In this document: in pieces, positions 18,111 to 28,041 of the stretch
Position numbering within the stretch: the first letter of the stretch is position 1
How the letters are laid out: each line of letters begins with the position of its first letter
Source: Acinetobacter lwoffii
Lineage (GTDB): Bacteria; Pseudomonadota; Gammaproteobacteria; Pseudomonadales; Moraxellaceae
DNA length: 64,000 nt
Assembly: GCF_029024105.1 (NCBI RefSeq)
Contig: NZ_CP118963.1
Location: forward strand, 1,612,001-1,676,000
Reading direction: 5' to 3'
The notes under the pieces: model-generated
The model's database searches: none
Told to the model about the DNA's origin: nothing
Seen by the model: only the letters and a program-made list of their open reading frames with translations
Position numbers and translations under genes: made by a program

Positions 18111-18871
18111 TTAAAGCACTTCAAATTCAATCCGACGATTTCTCTTGCGACCATCAGCTGTTGCATTATCCGCTACAGGTTTACTTGAACCTGAGCCTTT
18201 AGTACTCAGTAAATGTGTTGGAACATTTTTTGCGATTAAATAAGATTTCACTGCTTCTGCACGTTGCTGACTCAACATGAGATTTTTATTAATATCGCCT
18301 GAACTATCCGTATGTCCAATAATCCGTATTTTTTTGCCGCTAACCTTATTTAAGGCACTGACCATTTCATCCAGAATTTGTATACCTGAGGTTGCTAATA
18401 CTGCACTGCCAGATTCAAATTCAATAATCCGGTTCTTTAATGCAGCATCAATAATCCGCTGTTCGGCCTGATTGACTGAAAGCTGTGCATTTAAACGATA
18501 ATTTTCAGGTATTAAACCCTTAAATTTTTCTGTAGTATCCTGAATTTCATAAAAATTTGATACTTTACCCGTTAGCTTAATATCAGAACCTTTAACCGTT
18601 AACGTTCCCTGTTTAACTTTTTTAAGGTCTTTATTAATCACATCACTGACTATATTCGACCAATCCGTTGATGCCACTACTTGACGAATCTGAATGCGAT
18701 CTATCACATTTTCCTGACCATAATTTGAATGCAATTTCGCCAAAATAGCTTGCTTACTATTGTTATTCGGTACATTACCTTCAGCAATTACAGGTTGTGC
18801 ATGCACATTAAAACCAATTAAAAAACAGGATAAAATAATGATTTTATTTAACTTTAAGTATTTATTTTCAT
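18111..18871 (-). pseudogene. OmpA-domain periplasmic protein (TagN-like), frameshift at the start
   Basis: Peptidoglycan-binding OmpA C-terminal domain: IIEFESGSAVLATSGIQILDEM, IRIIGHTDSSG and the closing GRKRNRRIEF. The preceding region resembles BON-like domains. The open frame has no good start (GTG 18806 lies after the signal peptide). Upstream in the same frame it encodes a perfect signal peptide (NKYLKLNKIIILSCFLIGF, then NVHA). The only ATG (18871) is out of frame by one base within ATGAAAATAAAT, so one A is probably missing. Next to a tssM fragment it resembles TagN of Acinetobacter T6SS loci. Confidence 0.65.
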
Positions 18872-19054
18872 TTTATGCTTCTATAAATGTTTATTTAATT
18901 AATTTAATGCCTTGAGTCAGGCTCATCTGATTTTCAGTTAAAGACTATTCTAGTGCCGCCAACCTTGAATTATTTTCTACATTAAAATTAGTTGTTTTTA
19001 ATTCATATCAATTCACCCACGTGATCCATTTACAATATAATTGATTGATCAATG

Positions 19055-20713
19055 TCATGGCGCTGAAGTTCCTATGTTTGCAGCAGCCGTGGTAGTTGTC
19101 TGAACAGTTTTTCCTGATATCGTCTTATTCTGAGCTGCGACCACTCTTACTGCTTTATTCGAAACCACCTGATCCACCAACTGCAAATTACTATAACTTG
19201 GATTACTTCCGATAGAACTTGTATTATTCCCACTCACCAACCGAAAATTGGTCTTCACAAATAGTTCAGGATTCTCTTTACTGCGCCAGACCATTTCAAA
19301 AATATTGCCTTTTTGTGTACGCTGAGCACTATCAATCAAACGATTGATTCCATATTCCCCAGGCTCATCAAAAATGGTATGGGTCTTCCCTTCCAAATCA
19401 ATCACCGTGATCCGTGCGCCTGGAATTGCGCCGGAATTTGGCCAGATAAAATTCACCCATTGTTGAATTCCGTTTTTAAATAGCATTCTTTGTCCATCAA
19501 TATCAATGGTATAAGCCAATAAATGAGCCTGTTCCAGTGGGTAAAACTGGAAATTAGATTGATTGGGTCTCACTGCCTGACGACTGGTATTATTTAACTC
19601 ACCAGTTGCCATACCATTCACAGGCGCGACATAATTTTGAAAGTTTGCAACAAACACAGGATTTAGATTAAGCCCTAAATCTTGCCAGGTTTTCGAGCTT
19701 AAGCTATAGCCACGACGGATCACTAAGGGATCAAGATGCTCTTTGACAAAACGGGAAATACTGCCATTTTCACCAAAAATCTGATTAATTTCTTGAGAGG
19801 TTGCCTGTAAGCTACCTTGACTGCTAAACGGATATTTTTGCGATAAATTTGCATTAAATGGTTGATAGGCCTGTATTAGCCAGAGTTCGTTCATTTCAGC
19901 TTGTGCCGGAAGCATCAGACTTTCAAAGGAACGTGTGAGAGGAACACTAAACAACTTCTTAATCAGCTGTTGATCCAGCTCATGGGTTCCTACCGACATT
20001 TTCTCATCCACAAACTTTTGAGTGATATTAAAGATAGAATTCTGCTCATCAACGGTCTGCTTAAGGAGCATCATGCTCGCCGGACCAATATCTCCAGAAC
20101 TTTTTAGATCATTAAAGCGACTCCGTATCTTGGCCAGAGATTGCATATACTCATCCAGCAGCGACCGGTTCTGCAAATCATCTCGTGTACGTACAATCTG
20201 GTAGAAGATCTGAAAGTCTTTGGCAATCATCCCCTGAGAGAAAGTCGATGCAGAATTCTGTGCCAACTTGCCATCATGACGTTGCAATATCTTGCGTTTA
20301 AACCAGGCAATAAAACCTTTTTGTGGAACCGCCAACTCAGCTTGTACCATTGGATTATCCCAGCTGGTTTCTTGCGCTACCCGTTGTATGACTTTACGAA
20401 TCGGTGAGTTTTCTGGTTCGCTAAGAATATCTATCTGATATGTTTGCTGATTAAAGTCACCGGCCTTGGCATAATAAATGGCACCCAAGAATTTACGCCA
20501 TTCGCTGATATATTCTTTTTTATACATTTCAGTCAGCTGGCGTCGAATTTGTTCAGGACTGCCACTAAAACTCAAATCATCAGACTGTGATGTATTAAGT
20601 ACCCAATCTTTACTTTCAGTTGGGCTTTGCGCCGCGGTTTCTATGGCAGGTTGTACATATTCGTTCCAGGCTTGATAGCTATAAAAACCGGGTAAGGCAT
20701 AACTTCCCAACAT
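19055..20713 (-). pseudogene. tssM: 3' part of T6SS membrane-complex gene tssM (IcmF family)
   Basis: The 552 residues match the periplasmic C-terminal portion of TssM: YALPGFYSYQAWNEYVQP at the start, a long helical part, then QFYPLEQAHLLAYTIDIDGQ and WPNSGAIPGARITVIDLEG. The usual protein is about 1200-1300 residues with N-terminal membrane helices and a cytoplasmic domain, all absent here. None of the other tss core genes is in the window. The frame opens abruptly at 20713 next to a foreign gene end, so the 5' half was deleted. A non-functional remnant. Confidence 0.8.
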
Positions 20714-20722
20714 GGTTGTCTG

Positions 20723-20809
20723 AGCATTCTCGGTTTAAAGAAAACAGCTGAAATGGCGCATCAACTCATTCATGAAGGACAATTACAGACTCAAACATTT
20801 CAGCCTTGA
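20723..20809 (+). pseudogene. 3' stub of an unidentified rightward gene at the tssM deletion junction
   Basis: On + the frame ending at TGA 20807-20809 encodes LGLKKTAEMAHQLIHEG then QLQTQTFQP and has no start of its own. It abuts the broken end of tssM on the opposite strand. It looks like the last 25 or so codons of another gene joined at the deletion breakpoint (about 20710-20730). The family is not recognised. Confidence 0.35.
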
Positions 20810-20824
20810 GTGCGAAATCGTAAA

Positions 20825-21586
20825 TTAATTTAGAAAAGTCTGCATATGTTTAATGACTTCATCTGGCTTTTCACCATGCAGCCAATGTCCTGTATTTTCA
20901 ATGCATTCAATTTTCGCCTGAGAAAATTGTTCATTGATTGCCGCAAAATGTTCAGGTTTTGAGATATAAAAAGAATTACCGCCACGAAGAAATAAAGCTG
21001 GCTGATTAACTTTTTCGACCTTTTCCCAAGCCATAATATCTGGATAATGATCAAATAAAGCTTGAACATTAAAGAGCCATTGCCCTTTATTAAAGGATTT
21101 TAATAAAAACTGAATTACCATTTCTTCATGAATGTATTCACGCATAATTTTTGCTGCCTCAAGTCGTGAAGCAACATTTGCTTGCTGCACAGCAAATAAG
21201 GCTTTAAAAATCTCAGTATGATGACTCTCATGATATTGGATTGGTGTAATATCAAGAACGACCAACTTTTCAGTTTGTACTCGGGCTAAATCAGCCAATT
21301 TCATAGCAATTTTTCCGCCCATAGAATGCCCTATTACTATGAACTTTTGAATATTTAAACTTGATAAAGTTTCTAGGACATCTTCCGCCATGAACTGATA
21401 ATTTAAGTCTGAACTATGACCAGAAAGACCATGATTGCGTACATCAATTTGAAGCACGGTTCTTTGCTCAGAAAAATATCGAGCTAGTATTCCTAAATTA
21501 CTTAAACTACCGAATAAACCATGAATAAAAATCATTGGAGATAGTACTGACGTTTCGTGGTGTTGGAGTTGATAATTTAGGATCAT
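20825..21586 (-). CDS. Alpha/beta-hydrolase (YbfF-like esterase)
   Basis: Cytoplasmic serine hydrolase, 253 residues. FIHGLFGSLSN supplies the oxyanion region (residues about 20-30), GHSMGG the nucleophile elbow (Ser about 96), the D in FDHYP or LRGG-NS region the acid, and NTGHWLHGEKPDE the catalytic His (about 235). No signal peptide. Closest in style to E. coli YbfF, an esterase of acyl-CoA and short esters. It stands alone with a long AT-rich upstream region. Confidence 0.85.
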   Translation of the reverse strand: MILNYQLQHHETSVLSPMIFIHGLFGSLSNLGILARYFSEQRTVLQIDVRNHGLSGHSSDLNYQFMAEDVLETLSSLNIQKFIVIGHSMGGKIAMKLADLARVQTEKLVVLDITPIQYHESHHTEIFKALFAVQQANVASRLEAAKIMREYIHEEMVIQFLLKSFNKGQWLFNVQALFDHYPDIMAWEKVEKVNQPALFLRGGNSFYISKPEHFAAINEQFSQAKIECIENTGHWLHGEKPDEVIKHMQTFLN

Positions 21587-22501
21587 TTGAGAATTCCGTG
21601 ATTTCTTTCTTTATTTAAGTGTTTATAATGGATTTATATTGGGAATTAATCAATTGCGAAATTTTTAAATATAAATTTTACTTAGGCTATTTTATGGGGA
21701 TATATTTTGCTTAGGCTAAATAATTCATAATCGATTTGTAAGTATTTAAAATTACGATTTTAGATCTGGATGGATATTTGGCTATAAATATGAAAGAAGA
21801 TGGTTGAGTTGTGATGCAGACTAAATAAAATTAATGAAAATCTTAAAACTGGGATTTAATAACATGTAAACCACTTTTAGGTCAGAGTGTTTCTTAAACT
21901 AACTCGCTGTTATTACCCAAATAGACTGAGGTAATTTTGAAAATATTGTTTTTAATTATTCATTGCTTATTATTTATCAAAAAATGACTATTCATAAGTA
22001 GCTTATTAATCCACTTGATTCTGTTTAGAATAATACGTCTTAAGTCCAAATGAGTTACAGGTAGTAAACATCAACATTATAAATTTCCCCTCTCCCCCTT
22101 TCTTGATAAAGTTGTTAAAATTATGTATTGCTTAGGCTATTTTAATATCTTAGGATGTTCAAGTTATTAGCTTAAATATAAACGTGCAATCACGCTATCC
22201 TACTTAAATTATCCTGTTCAAGAAATTACACCGCATAAATAAGACATTTTTTAGAAATTACAAAACCACGATTATTCATCTATTCTTATCAATAGCTTGA
22301 ATACAGTGGATATATCCCCGAGGTATGAGGTATTCACATTAAAATAAATTTAAATTAACTTAACAAACTCTTTATCAAATGATATTCGGGAGATGGTCTT
22401 TCAGGTTTTAATATCTATAAAATTTGATTGTGAAATAGACTTAGATACTTTATTTTTATTCCACTGCGAAAAACTTTCAAGATAAAAAAGTAGTTTATAA
22501 C
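21587..22501. other. Long AT-rich intergenic region with repeated TTGCTTAGGCTATTT-like motifs
   Basis: No credible gene in 915 bp. It holds three copies of a motif: ACTTAGGCTATTTTA (about 21680), TTGCTTAGGCTAAA (21707) and TTGCTTAGGCTATTTT (about 22129). Two more copies lie in the next gap at 24100 and 24283. The motif could be promoter -10 regions or a protein-binding repeat. The upstream promoter of the esterase must lie near the left edge. Confidence 0.45.
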
Positions 22502-22870
22502 TTATTCTACTTCCCTATTTTTACAAAATACGCTCGCCGTCATTCCAGATTTAGTCAAACTTTGATCCTGCCGCTCAAGAAAATTTCTGGCAATCATAGA
22601 CATCGTAGGTGCCATATTCAGACTGCTGTTTTCTTCGGACACCTTTTGAATATCCTGATAGGCTTTCAGTCGCTTGCAGAAAGCCTGGCGTTGAGTTTGG
22701 GCATCTGCCTTTTGATCATCTTCATCTAAAATATGTTTGGTTTCATTCACGATTTTAGTCTGTGCTGAAATAAACTCATCATAGGCACTTTGTGAAAGCG
22801 GCTGTGCGAAGACTACGCTACTCAGTCCTAATAATAATCCAGCACAAATGAAAGATGATTTTTTTAGCAT
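22502..22870 (-). CDS. Hypothetical exported protein (122 aa)
   Basis: Not recognised. A clear Sec signal peptide, MLKKSSFICAGLLLGLSSV then VFA cut before Q, precedes a 100-residue helical, charged periplasmic domain with two cysteines (about 68 and 116) that could form a disulfide. It begins directly after the stop of the gene at 22871, so the two are cotranscribed. Confidence 0.7.
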   Translation of the reverse strand: MLKKSSFICAGLLLGLSSVVFAQPLSQSAYDEFISAQTKIVNETKHILDEDDQKADAQTQRQAFCKRLKAYQDIQKVSEENSSLNMAPTMSMIARNFLERQDQSLTKSGMTASVFCKNREVE

Positions 22871-23233
22871 TTAAATTTCTTCTTTCCAGACATCTTCATA
22901 ATCATCGGCATCGATCATGAAACGAAAACCTGTTTCCAGAGCCAGATACGGTAAAACTTCTGGTGCAATGTCCTGTAATTCACGTACTGTCATGGTTTCA
23001 AAAGTTTCTTCACTTGAAGGTTCTCCACCATAAATATACCAGCTAATATTTTCAGCCGTTTCAGGCTTTTTACGGATGCCGACAATCGGATCTTGTTTCA
23101 AGGTATGTACGGCCACCGCAACAACATCATCACCCGTGACTTCAACATAAGCCGAGCCTACTTCTTCACAAAGTAGTTTTTGCTCTGCGATCAGTTCTTG
23201 TAAAGGTGATAGGTTTTGCGTGTTTTTCGACAT
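22871..23233 (-). CDS. Hypothetical acidic protein (possibly Imm33/DUF2185-like)
   Basis: Cytoplasmic, 120 residues and strongly acidic. IVGIRKKPETAENISWYIYG and the ending GFRFMIDADDYEDVW recall DUF2185/Imm33-type small domains, but the match is from memory and weak. It is the first gene of a two-gene unit with the exported protein at 22502. No toxin gene is adjacent, so an immunity role is unsupported. Confidence 0.6.
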   Translation of the reverse strand: MSKNTQNLSPLQELIAEQKLLCEEVGSAYVEVTGDDVVAVAVHTLKQDPIVGIRKKPETAENISWYIYGGEPSSEETFETMTVRELQDIAPEVLPYLALETGFRFMIDADDYEDVWKEEI

Positions 23234-23362
23234 TCGGTCTTACTCATCAATTTTCATTAGCACGCTATTTTAACTTAATTTTAATGAAGCTGATTGGGAT
23301 TTCATCGAGATCTAAAAAATATCTGCCCTTAAACCGTGTTAAGTGCAGATATGGATCTCAGC

Positions 23363-23965
23363 TTATTGGAATACTTTAAAGCGCTCTTCATCTGCCAGAT
23401 AATCTTTGGCACGTGGCTCGCCTTCTATCGAACCAAAGACCAACTGTGCACGCAACTTCCAGTTCGATGGAATGTCCCATTCCGCATGTACCTGTTCATC
23501 CACGATCGGATTGTAATGCTGCAATGATGCGCCCAGACCTTCTGTATGCAATGCTGTCCAGGTTGCAAATTGTGCGATCGCAGTCGAATGCTCTGCCCAG
23601 ATTGGGAAGTTATCAGCATAAGATGGGAATTGTTCCTGTAAGCCTTGTACGACTGTGTGATCTTCAAAAAATAAAACGGTACCTAGCCCTGCCGCAAAAC
23701 TTGCCATTTTTACTGTGGTTTTTGCAGCACTTTCTTCATCTTTAGCATAGCTTTTTAATTTTTCTGCTACAAAGCCCCAGAACTTTTCATGTTCTGAATT
23801 GAATAAAATGACGGCGCGTGAAGACTGAGAATTGAAAGAAGATGGGCTTTGCTTAATTGCAGTCTGAATCAAATCAGTTAAATGTTCAGGAGATTGTTCA
23901 ACATTCTTGGCAATGGCATAAATAGTACGGCGTTTAGTAATTAAATCTAAAAACTGATTCGACAT
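23363..23965 (-). CDS. Nitroreductase-family FMN oxidoreductase (Frm2/Hbn1-like)
   Basis: FMN-dependent NAD(P)H oxidoreductase, 200 residues. The opening ITKRRTIYAIAKN has the family's R-R-S/T start for FMN phosphate binding. QSPSSFNSQSSRAVILF and HTEGLGASLQHYNP are the other FMN-contact segments. The closing VFGSIEGEPRAKDY is typical of the short Frm2/Hbn1 group. Likely substrates are quinones, nitro compounds or lipid peroxides. It is monocistronic. Confidence 0.88.
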   Translation of the reverse strand: MSNQFLDLITKRRTIYAIAKNVEQSPEHLTDLIQTAIKQSPSSFNSQSSRAVILFNSEHEKFWGFVAEKLKSYAKDEESAAKTTVKMASFAAGLGTVLFFEDHTVVQGLQEQFPSYADNFPIWAEHSTAIAQFATWTALHTEGLGASLQHYNPIVDEQVHAEWDIPSNWKLRAQLVFGSIEGEPRAKDYLADEERFKVFQ

Positions 23966-24396
23966 TTTTGAAAATCCTGGGATATATCTTCGGGAAAATT
24001 TGAACCTTCAGTTATTTTTATGAAGGATAGCTAATCAATGGAGCTTTTGCTTTAACGTGAGATAAAGCCTATATACCTTAAAAAATAATGGACTCAATTA
24101 CTAGGCTATTTAATTGATATTTTTATATATTTTTTAGCTAAAAATGATCATTTTCATCTATTTTTTGAACAATCGTTAAAACTACTGCCCTATGCGAGTG
24201 CCTGACGCTAAACAATGGTTCAACATGCGCTATTATTGATCAAAATTTTAAGAATGAAAAAGTTCAATGACCATATTTAATATTGCTTAGGCTATTTCAA
24301 GAGATCATGCATCATGAAATAAATCTCATATTCCAGATAAAATTAATCCCCCAAAATTGGAGGATTAATTTTATAATTAAAAGCTAAAAAACCGAT
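23966..24396. other. Intergenic region with two TAGGCTATTT motifs and a terminator
   Basis: No gene seen in 431 bp. It contains TTACTAGGCTATTTAATT (about 24099) and ATTGCTTAGGCTATTTC (about 24282), members of the motif family in the 21.6-22.1 kb gap, and at its left end the promoter region of the nitroreductase gene. Confidence 0.4.
24340..24372 (-). terminator. Terminator of the 24397 gene
   Basis: AAATTAATCC (24340-24349) pairs with GGATTAATTT (24362-24371). On - the stem is followed by a T-rich stretch, just after the stop of the 172-residue gene. Confidence 0.6.
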
Positions 24397-24915
24397 TTAA
24401 AACTTCGCGTTCAGCACCTGAGCAGATACTTTAGTCTTCCAGAGCTCACGTAAAATCGGTAAATAGAATTTCTCACCGAGTTCCACCAGTTCTGCATCAA
24501 TCAGAGCATGCATCTCATGCATAAACAAATAATCCAGTTCAACTGTGGTTAGTTTAGTCTGCTGTTTTTGATAGTCTTTGCGTTTCTGTTGGGCTTGTTT
24601 AACCAGACGATCCGCAAATGCTTTATCTTTAAACTGGGTAATTGCTTTTAATCGAAGTTCGATAATACCCCATCCAGTTAAGAACATCTGGAAGGTTTCA
24701 AAATCATCGCTGGTCGATTCCCAAGACATTTCTTCCAGATTTTCATTATCGGGAAGCACAGGTAAAAGAAGTTCCATCACACTTGGGAAAATCTTTTTGA
24801 AATTCAGAATAAATTTAACAGGATGCTCACCTGGATAATCCTTGAATTGCACCTTTCTTTGAACATCTGTTAAATAAATATCAAGCATAAAACAATCATC
24901 AGTGGTTAATCTCAT
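24397..24915 (-). CDS. Hypothetical protein (172 aa)
   Basis: Not recognised; probably restricted to Acinetobacter and relatives. Soluble and mixed in charge, with a central Lys/Gln-rich helix (QAQQKRKDYQKQQTK, residues about 108-122) that may be a coiled coil, and a LDYLFMHEMHALIDAEL segment. No motif of a known enzyme. It has its own terminator and is separated from fumC by about 100 bp. Confidence 0.65.
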   Translation of the reverse strand: MRLTTDDCFMLDIYLTDVQRKVQFKDYPGEHPVKFILNFKKIFPSVMELLLPVLPDNENLEEMSWESTSDDFETFQMFLTGWGIIELRLKAITQFKDKAFADRLVKQAQQKRKDYQKQQTKLTTVELDYLFMHEMHALIDAELVELGEKFYLPILRELWKTKVSAQVLNAKF

Positions 24916-25014
24916 CTAACATTATTGTACGCAACTCTGCCTGAGATAAAAACCACTGCTGACTATTCCATGATAAAACAGGCGTAAAGATTGAAAATAA
25001 AAGTGCTCCGGCCC

Positions 25015-26409
25015 TTATTTAGCATTCGGTGAGACCATCTGTTCAGGACGCACCACTTCATCAAACTGTTCAGCGGTGACTAAACCCAGTTCAACAGCCA
25101 CCTGTTTTAAGGTTTTTCCTTCCTTATAAGCTGTTTTGGCAACCTTGGCTGCATTCTCATAACCAATGACCGGATTCAATGCCGTGACCAGCATTAAAGA
25201 ATCATGCAGGAAATGTTCAATTTTCTCATGATTCGGCTCAATGCCTACGGCGCAATGATCATTAAAACTGTTACACGCATCGCCTAAAAGCTGGATGGAT
25301 TGCAACAGATTATAGGCAATGACCGGCATAAATACATTCAGTTCAAAGTTACCTGATGCACCTGCCACGTTAATGGTGGTGTCATTTCCGAGAACTTGCG
25401 CGACCACCATCGTCATCGCTTCACTTTGCGTCGGGTTCACCTTACCCGGCATGATGCTAGAACCCGGTTCATTTTCAGGAATACGCAATTCACCAAAACC
25501 ACAACGTGGCCCGCTGGCTAGCCAGCGAATATCATTGGCAATCTTATTCAGGCTAACCGCTAAAGTCTTTAATGCACCAGAAGCAAATACCGCAGCATCA
25601 CGGCCTGCCAAAGCCTCAAACTTGTTTGGCGCAGTTACAAATGGCAAGCCAGTTAATTGTCCCAGGGTTTTAGCAGACTGAACGGCATAATCAGGATGGG
25701 CATTCAGACCGGTACCAACCGCTGTACCGCCTAATGGTAATTCATATAGTCCGACCAATGCCTGTTCTAGACGAAGAAGCCCATGATCCAGCTGAGAGAC
25801 ATAACCGCTGAATTCCTGCCCCAAGGTTAAAGGCGTAGCATCTTGTAGATGTGTCCGGCCAATTTTTACAATATCGGCAAAATCCTGAGATTTGGCATAT
25901 AAAGTATCGCGTAAACGTGTGACAGCCGGAATTAAAAGTTCATTAATCTGCAAGCTCGCAGCCACATGAATCGCAGTTGGAAATGAATCATTGGTAGATT
26001 GGGCACGATTGACATGATCATTTGGATGAACCGGTTTTTGTGCCCCTAAATGATTGCCCAATTTCTGGTTGGCAATATTGGCAATCACCTCATTACAGTT
26101 CATATTGCTTTGTGTACCTGAACCAGTTTGCCAGACTACCAGTGGAAATTGACTGTCCCATTTCCCGCTGATGACTTCATCTGCCGCATCCACGATATAG
26201 CGTGACAGTTCTTGGGGAATCTGGTTTAGCTCGGCATTGGTCAAGGCAGCCGCTTTTTTGACGAGTCCCATGGCACGAATCATTGGCCGTGGCAACCGCT
26301 CATTGCCAATTTTGAAATTTTGCAAGCTACGCTGAGTCTGAGCGCCCCATAAAGCCTCACTCGGTACAGCCACCTCTCCCATCGTGTCATGTTCAATACG
26401 TGTTTGCAT
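25015..26409 (-). CDS. fumC: Class II fumarate hydratase FumC
   Basis: Interconverts fumarate and malate without an iron-sulfur cluster. The 464 residues carry the family motifs GSGTQSNMN, HPNDHVNRAQSTND, GRTHLQDATP (catalytic His) and the signature GSSIMPGKVNPTQSE (catalytic Ser loop). ATG at 26409 is chosen because GAGG lies 6 bp upstream; an in-frame TTG at 26421 would put the site inside the coding region. A perfect Fur-type palindrome lies about 100 bp upstream, fitting an iron-independent enzyme made when iron is scarce. Confidence 0.95.
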   Translation of the reverse strand: MQTRIEHDTMGEVAVPSEALWGAQTQRSLQNFKIGNERLPRPMIRAMGLVKKAAALTNAELNQIPQELSRYIVDAADEVISGKWDSQFPLVVWQTGSGTQSNMNCNEVIANIANQKLGNHLGAQKPVHPNDHVNRAQSTNDSFPTAIHVAASLQINELLIPAVTRLRDTLYAKSQDFADIVKIGRTHLQDATPLTLGQEFSGYVSQLDHGLLRLEQALVGLYELPLGGTAVGTGLNAHPDYAVQSAKTLGQLTGLPFVTAPNKFEALAGRDAAVFASGALKTLAVSLNKIANDIRWLASGPRCGFGELRIPENEPGSSIMPGKVNPTQSEAMTMVVAQVLGNDTTINVAGASGNFELNVFMPVIAYNLLQSIQLLGDACNSFNDHCAVGIEPNHEKIEHFLHDSLMLVTALNPVIGYENAAKVAKTAYKEGKTLKQVAVELGLVTAEQFDEVVRPEQMVSPNAK

Positions 26410-26510
26410 GTTCAACCTCAATTCTTCTTGCCTGTTACGGATCTTAGGAATTTCTATATCAATGATTTAATCTATTTATTTAAAGTAATCGATTACAGTA
26501 TCAATGTAAA

Positions 26511-26525
26511 TGATAATTATTATCA
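26511..26525. promoter_or_regulatory. Fur box upstream of fumC
   Basis: TGATAAT-T-ATTATCA is a perfect 7-1-7 palindrome identical to the Fur consensus core. It is in the 138-bp gap that must hold the fumC promoter, since the next gene upstream is on the same strand and ends at 26548. Confidence 0.75.
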
Positions 26526-26547
26526 AATATAAGCTAAGTTCTCTTAC

Positions 26548-27558
26548 TTACTGCCCTCTGAGCATATTCTGATAAAACAACCATTCATCCTCAAGCATCT
26601 TTCTGAGTGATCGCTGAGGTTGCCAATGTAGGATATTTCGCGCTTTTCCAATGTTCGCCCCCAATTGATCCATTTCCGCATGTGGGTATGGCAGAGCATC
26701 CATGGTTTTGATTGCAGACTGAGTCACTTCAGCCAGTTGATCTAGCAAATCCTGTATGGAAATCAATTCACCGGCAATATTAAAGGCTTCACATTTTAAT
26801 TCCTGCTGTTGTGATAGCCATTGCAAGGACTTGATCACGGCATCACAACAGTCTGCGACATGCAGAAAACTGCGTTCTACTGTGCCATCCGCAGTATGGG
26901 CCTGACGGCGTAATTCCAGATATTCACGTTGCTGTGCAGCGACCTGCATCGCCAAAGGCAAAATATTTTTCGGTAAAGGTGGCACCGCTTCCCCCAGCAC
27001 ACCGTGTTCAAAGGCGCCGGCGATATTGGATAGACGTAGGATCGCAATCCGCCATTCATTATCAGTTTTGGCAGTATCCCGGATAATTTCCTCAACCATT
27101 TGTTGCGATTTGATATAGGGATTCGGATAGGTATAGTTAAAAGGCAGATCTTCGCTTAAATCTGTGCCAGATTGTCCATATACCGCCAGACTGGATAAAT
27201 GTACCAGATGACGCACTCCGGTACGTTGCATGGCACGCATGAGACTCATAATACAGCTGACATTATCATTATAATATTCAAGTGGTTTTAATACTGATTC
27301 TTCCAGTGACTTAAAACTTGCGGTATGTACCACAGCCTGAATCGAATGCTGCTCAAAGACTTTGTTCAATGCTGGGGTATTGCGAATATCAATCTTGATA
27401 AAAGGTACGTACATGCCGGAGATAAACTCAAGACGCTCCAGAGTCTGTAAGTTCGCATTGGCCAAATTATCGACCACAATGACCTCTAGTCCTTGTGCTA
27501 ACAGACTTAAAGCAATATGTGAGCCTAAAAAGCCTAATCCACCCGTCACTAAAATCAT
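26548..27558 (-). CDS. GalE-like NAD-dependent epimerase/dehydratase with altered catalytic motif
   Basis: Extended SDR, 336 residues. Rossmann motif GGLGFLGSH (residues 6-14), VVDNLANANL, the DIRN acidic site, SSLAVYG for the catalytic Ser region and NPYIKSQQMVEE for the Tyr region. UDP-glucose epimerases have Y-x-x-x-K here; this protein has Tyr followed four positions later by Gln (codon CAA). The Lys normally orients the nicotinamide ribose, so epimerase activity is doubtful unless the neighbouring Lys compensates. It is divergent from tusD. Substrate unknown. Confidence 0.78.
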   Translation of the reverse strand: MILVTGGLGFLGSHIALSLLAQGLEVIVVDNLANANLQTLERLEFISGMYVPFIKIDIRNTPALNKVFEQHSIQAVVHTASFKSLEESVLKPLEYYNDNVSCIMSLMRAMQRTGVRHLVHLSSLAVYGQSGTDLSEDLPFNYTYPNPYIKSQQMVEEIIRDTAKTDNEWRIAILRLSNIAGAFEHGVLGEAVPPLPKNILPLAMQVAAQQREYLELRRQAHTADGTVERSFLHVADCCDAVIKSLQWLSQQQELKCEAFNIAGELISIQDLLDQLAEVTQSAIKTMDALPYPHAEMDQLGANIGKARNILHWQPQRSLRKMLEDEWLFYQNMLRGQ

Positions 27559-27628
27559 TTATACTACCTACTTTCTGATGAAGCCAAGATCAATCTGTTG
27601 CTATTGATCAAGCCTGTAGTGAATTTCG

Positions 27629-27997
27629 ATGAGCACCTTAATTCTTGTTACCTCCGCACCGACTTCCATTTATGCCTGGCATGCCCTGGGTTTGGCTCAG
27701 GCCTTGCAAGATAAACAGGAAGCATTCCGTGTATTCTTCTATCAGGACGGCGTATCGGTCGCAAATGCACTGCAATGGGTACCCGACGATCAACGTCATC
27801 TTACACATGCATGGCAAGCGCTACAGATTCGCCTCCCGGTCTGTGTAAGTGCAGCATTGGCACGTGGAATTACAGATCTGGACAATGCTCGACGTCACAA
27901 TATTCAGCAGCATAATCTGGCAGATGCCTTTGAATTGGTCGGTTTAGGTGAACTTGCCGATGCTGTTCAGTCCTCACAACGTCTCATTCAATTCTAG
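27629..27997 (+). CDS. tusD: Sulfurtransferase TusD (DsrE family)
   Basis: Subunit of the TusBCD complex, which relays persulfide sulfur from TusA to TusE for 2-thiouridine modification of tRNA wobble bases. 122 residues; the catalytic Cys is in RLPVCVSAALARGI (about residue 73). First gene of the compact run tusD-tusC-tusB-tusE, all on + with gaps of 14-45 bp. Confidence 0.92.
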   Translation: MSTLILVTSAPTSIYAWHALGLAQALQDKQEAFRVFFYQDGVSVANALQWVPDDQRHLTHAWQALQIRLPVCVSAALARGITDLDNARRHNIQQHNLADAFELVGLGELADAVQSSQRLIQF

Positions 27998-28041
27998 ATG
28001 TTTCATTTTTTAGAATGTGTTGCTTTTCCAAGGAATCTTGT

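Noticed and set aside
19055..20713. A working type VI secretion gene
   Set aside because: More than half of TssM is missing and no other tss core genes are in the window.
22871..23233. Immunity protein of a toxin-immunity pair
   Set aside because: Similarity to Imm33 is weak and no toxin gene is adjacent.
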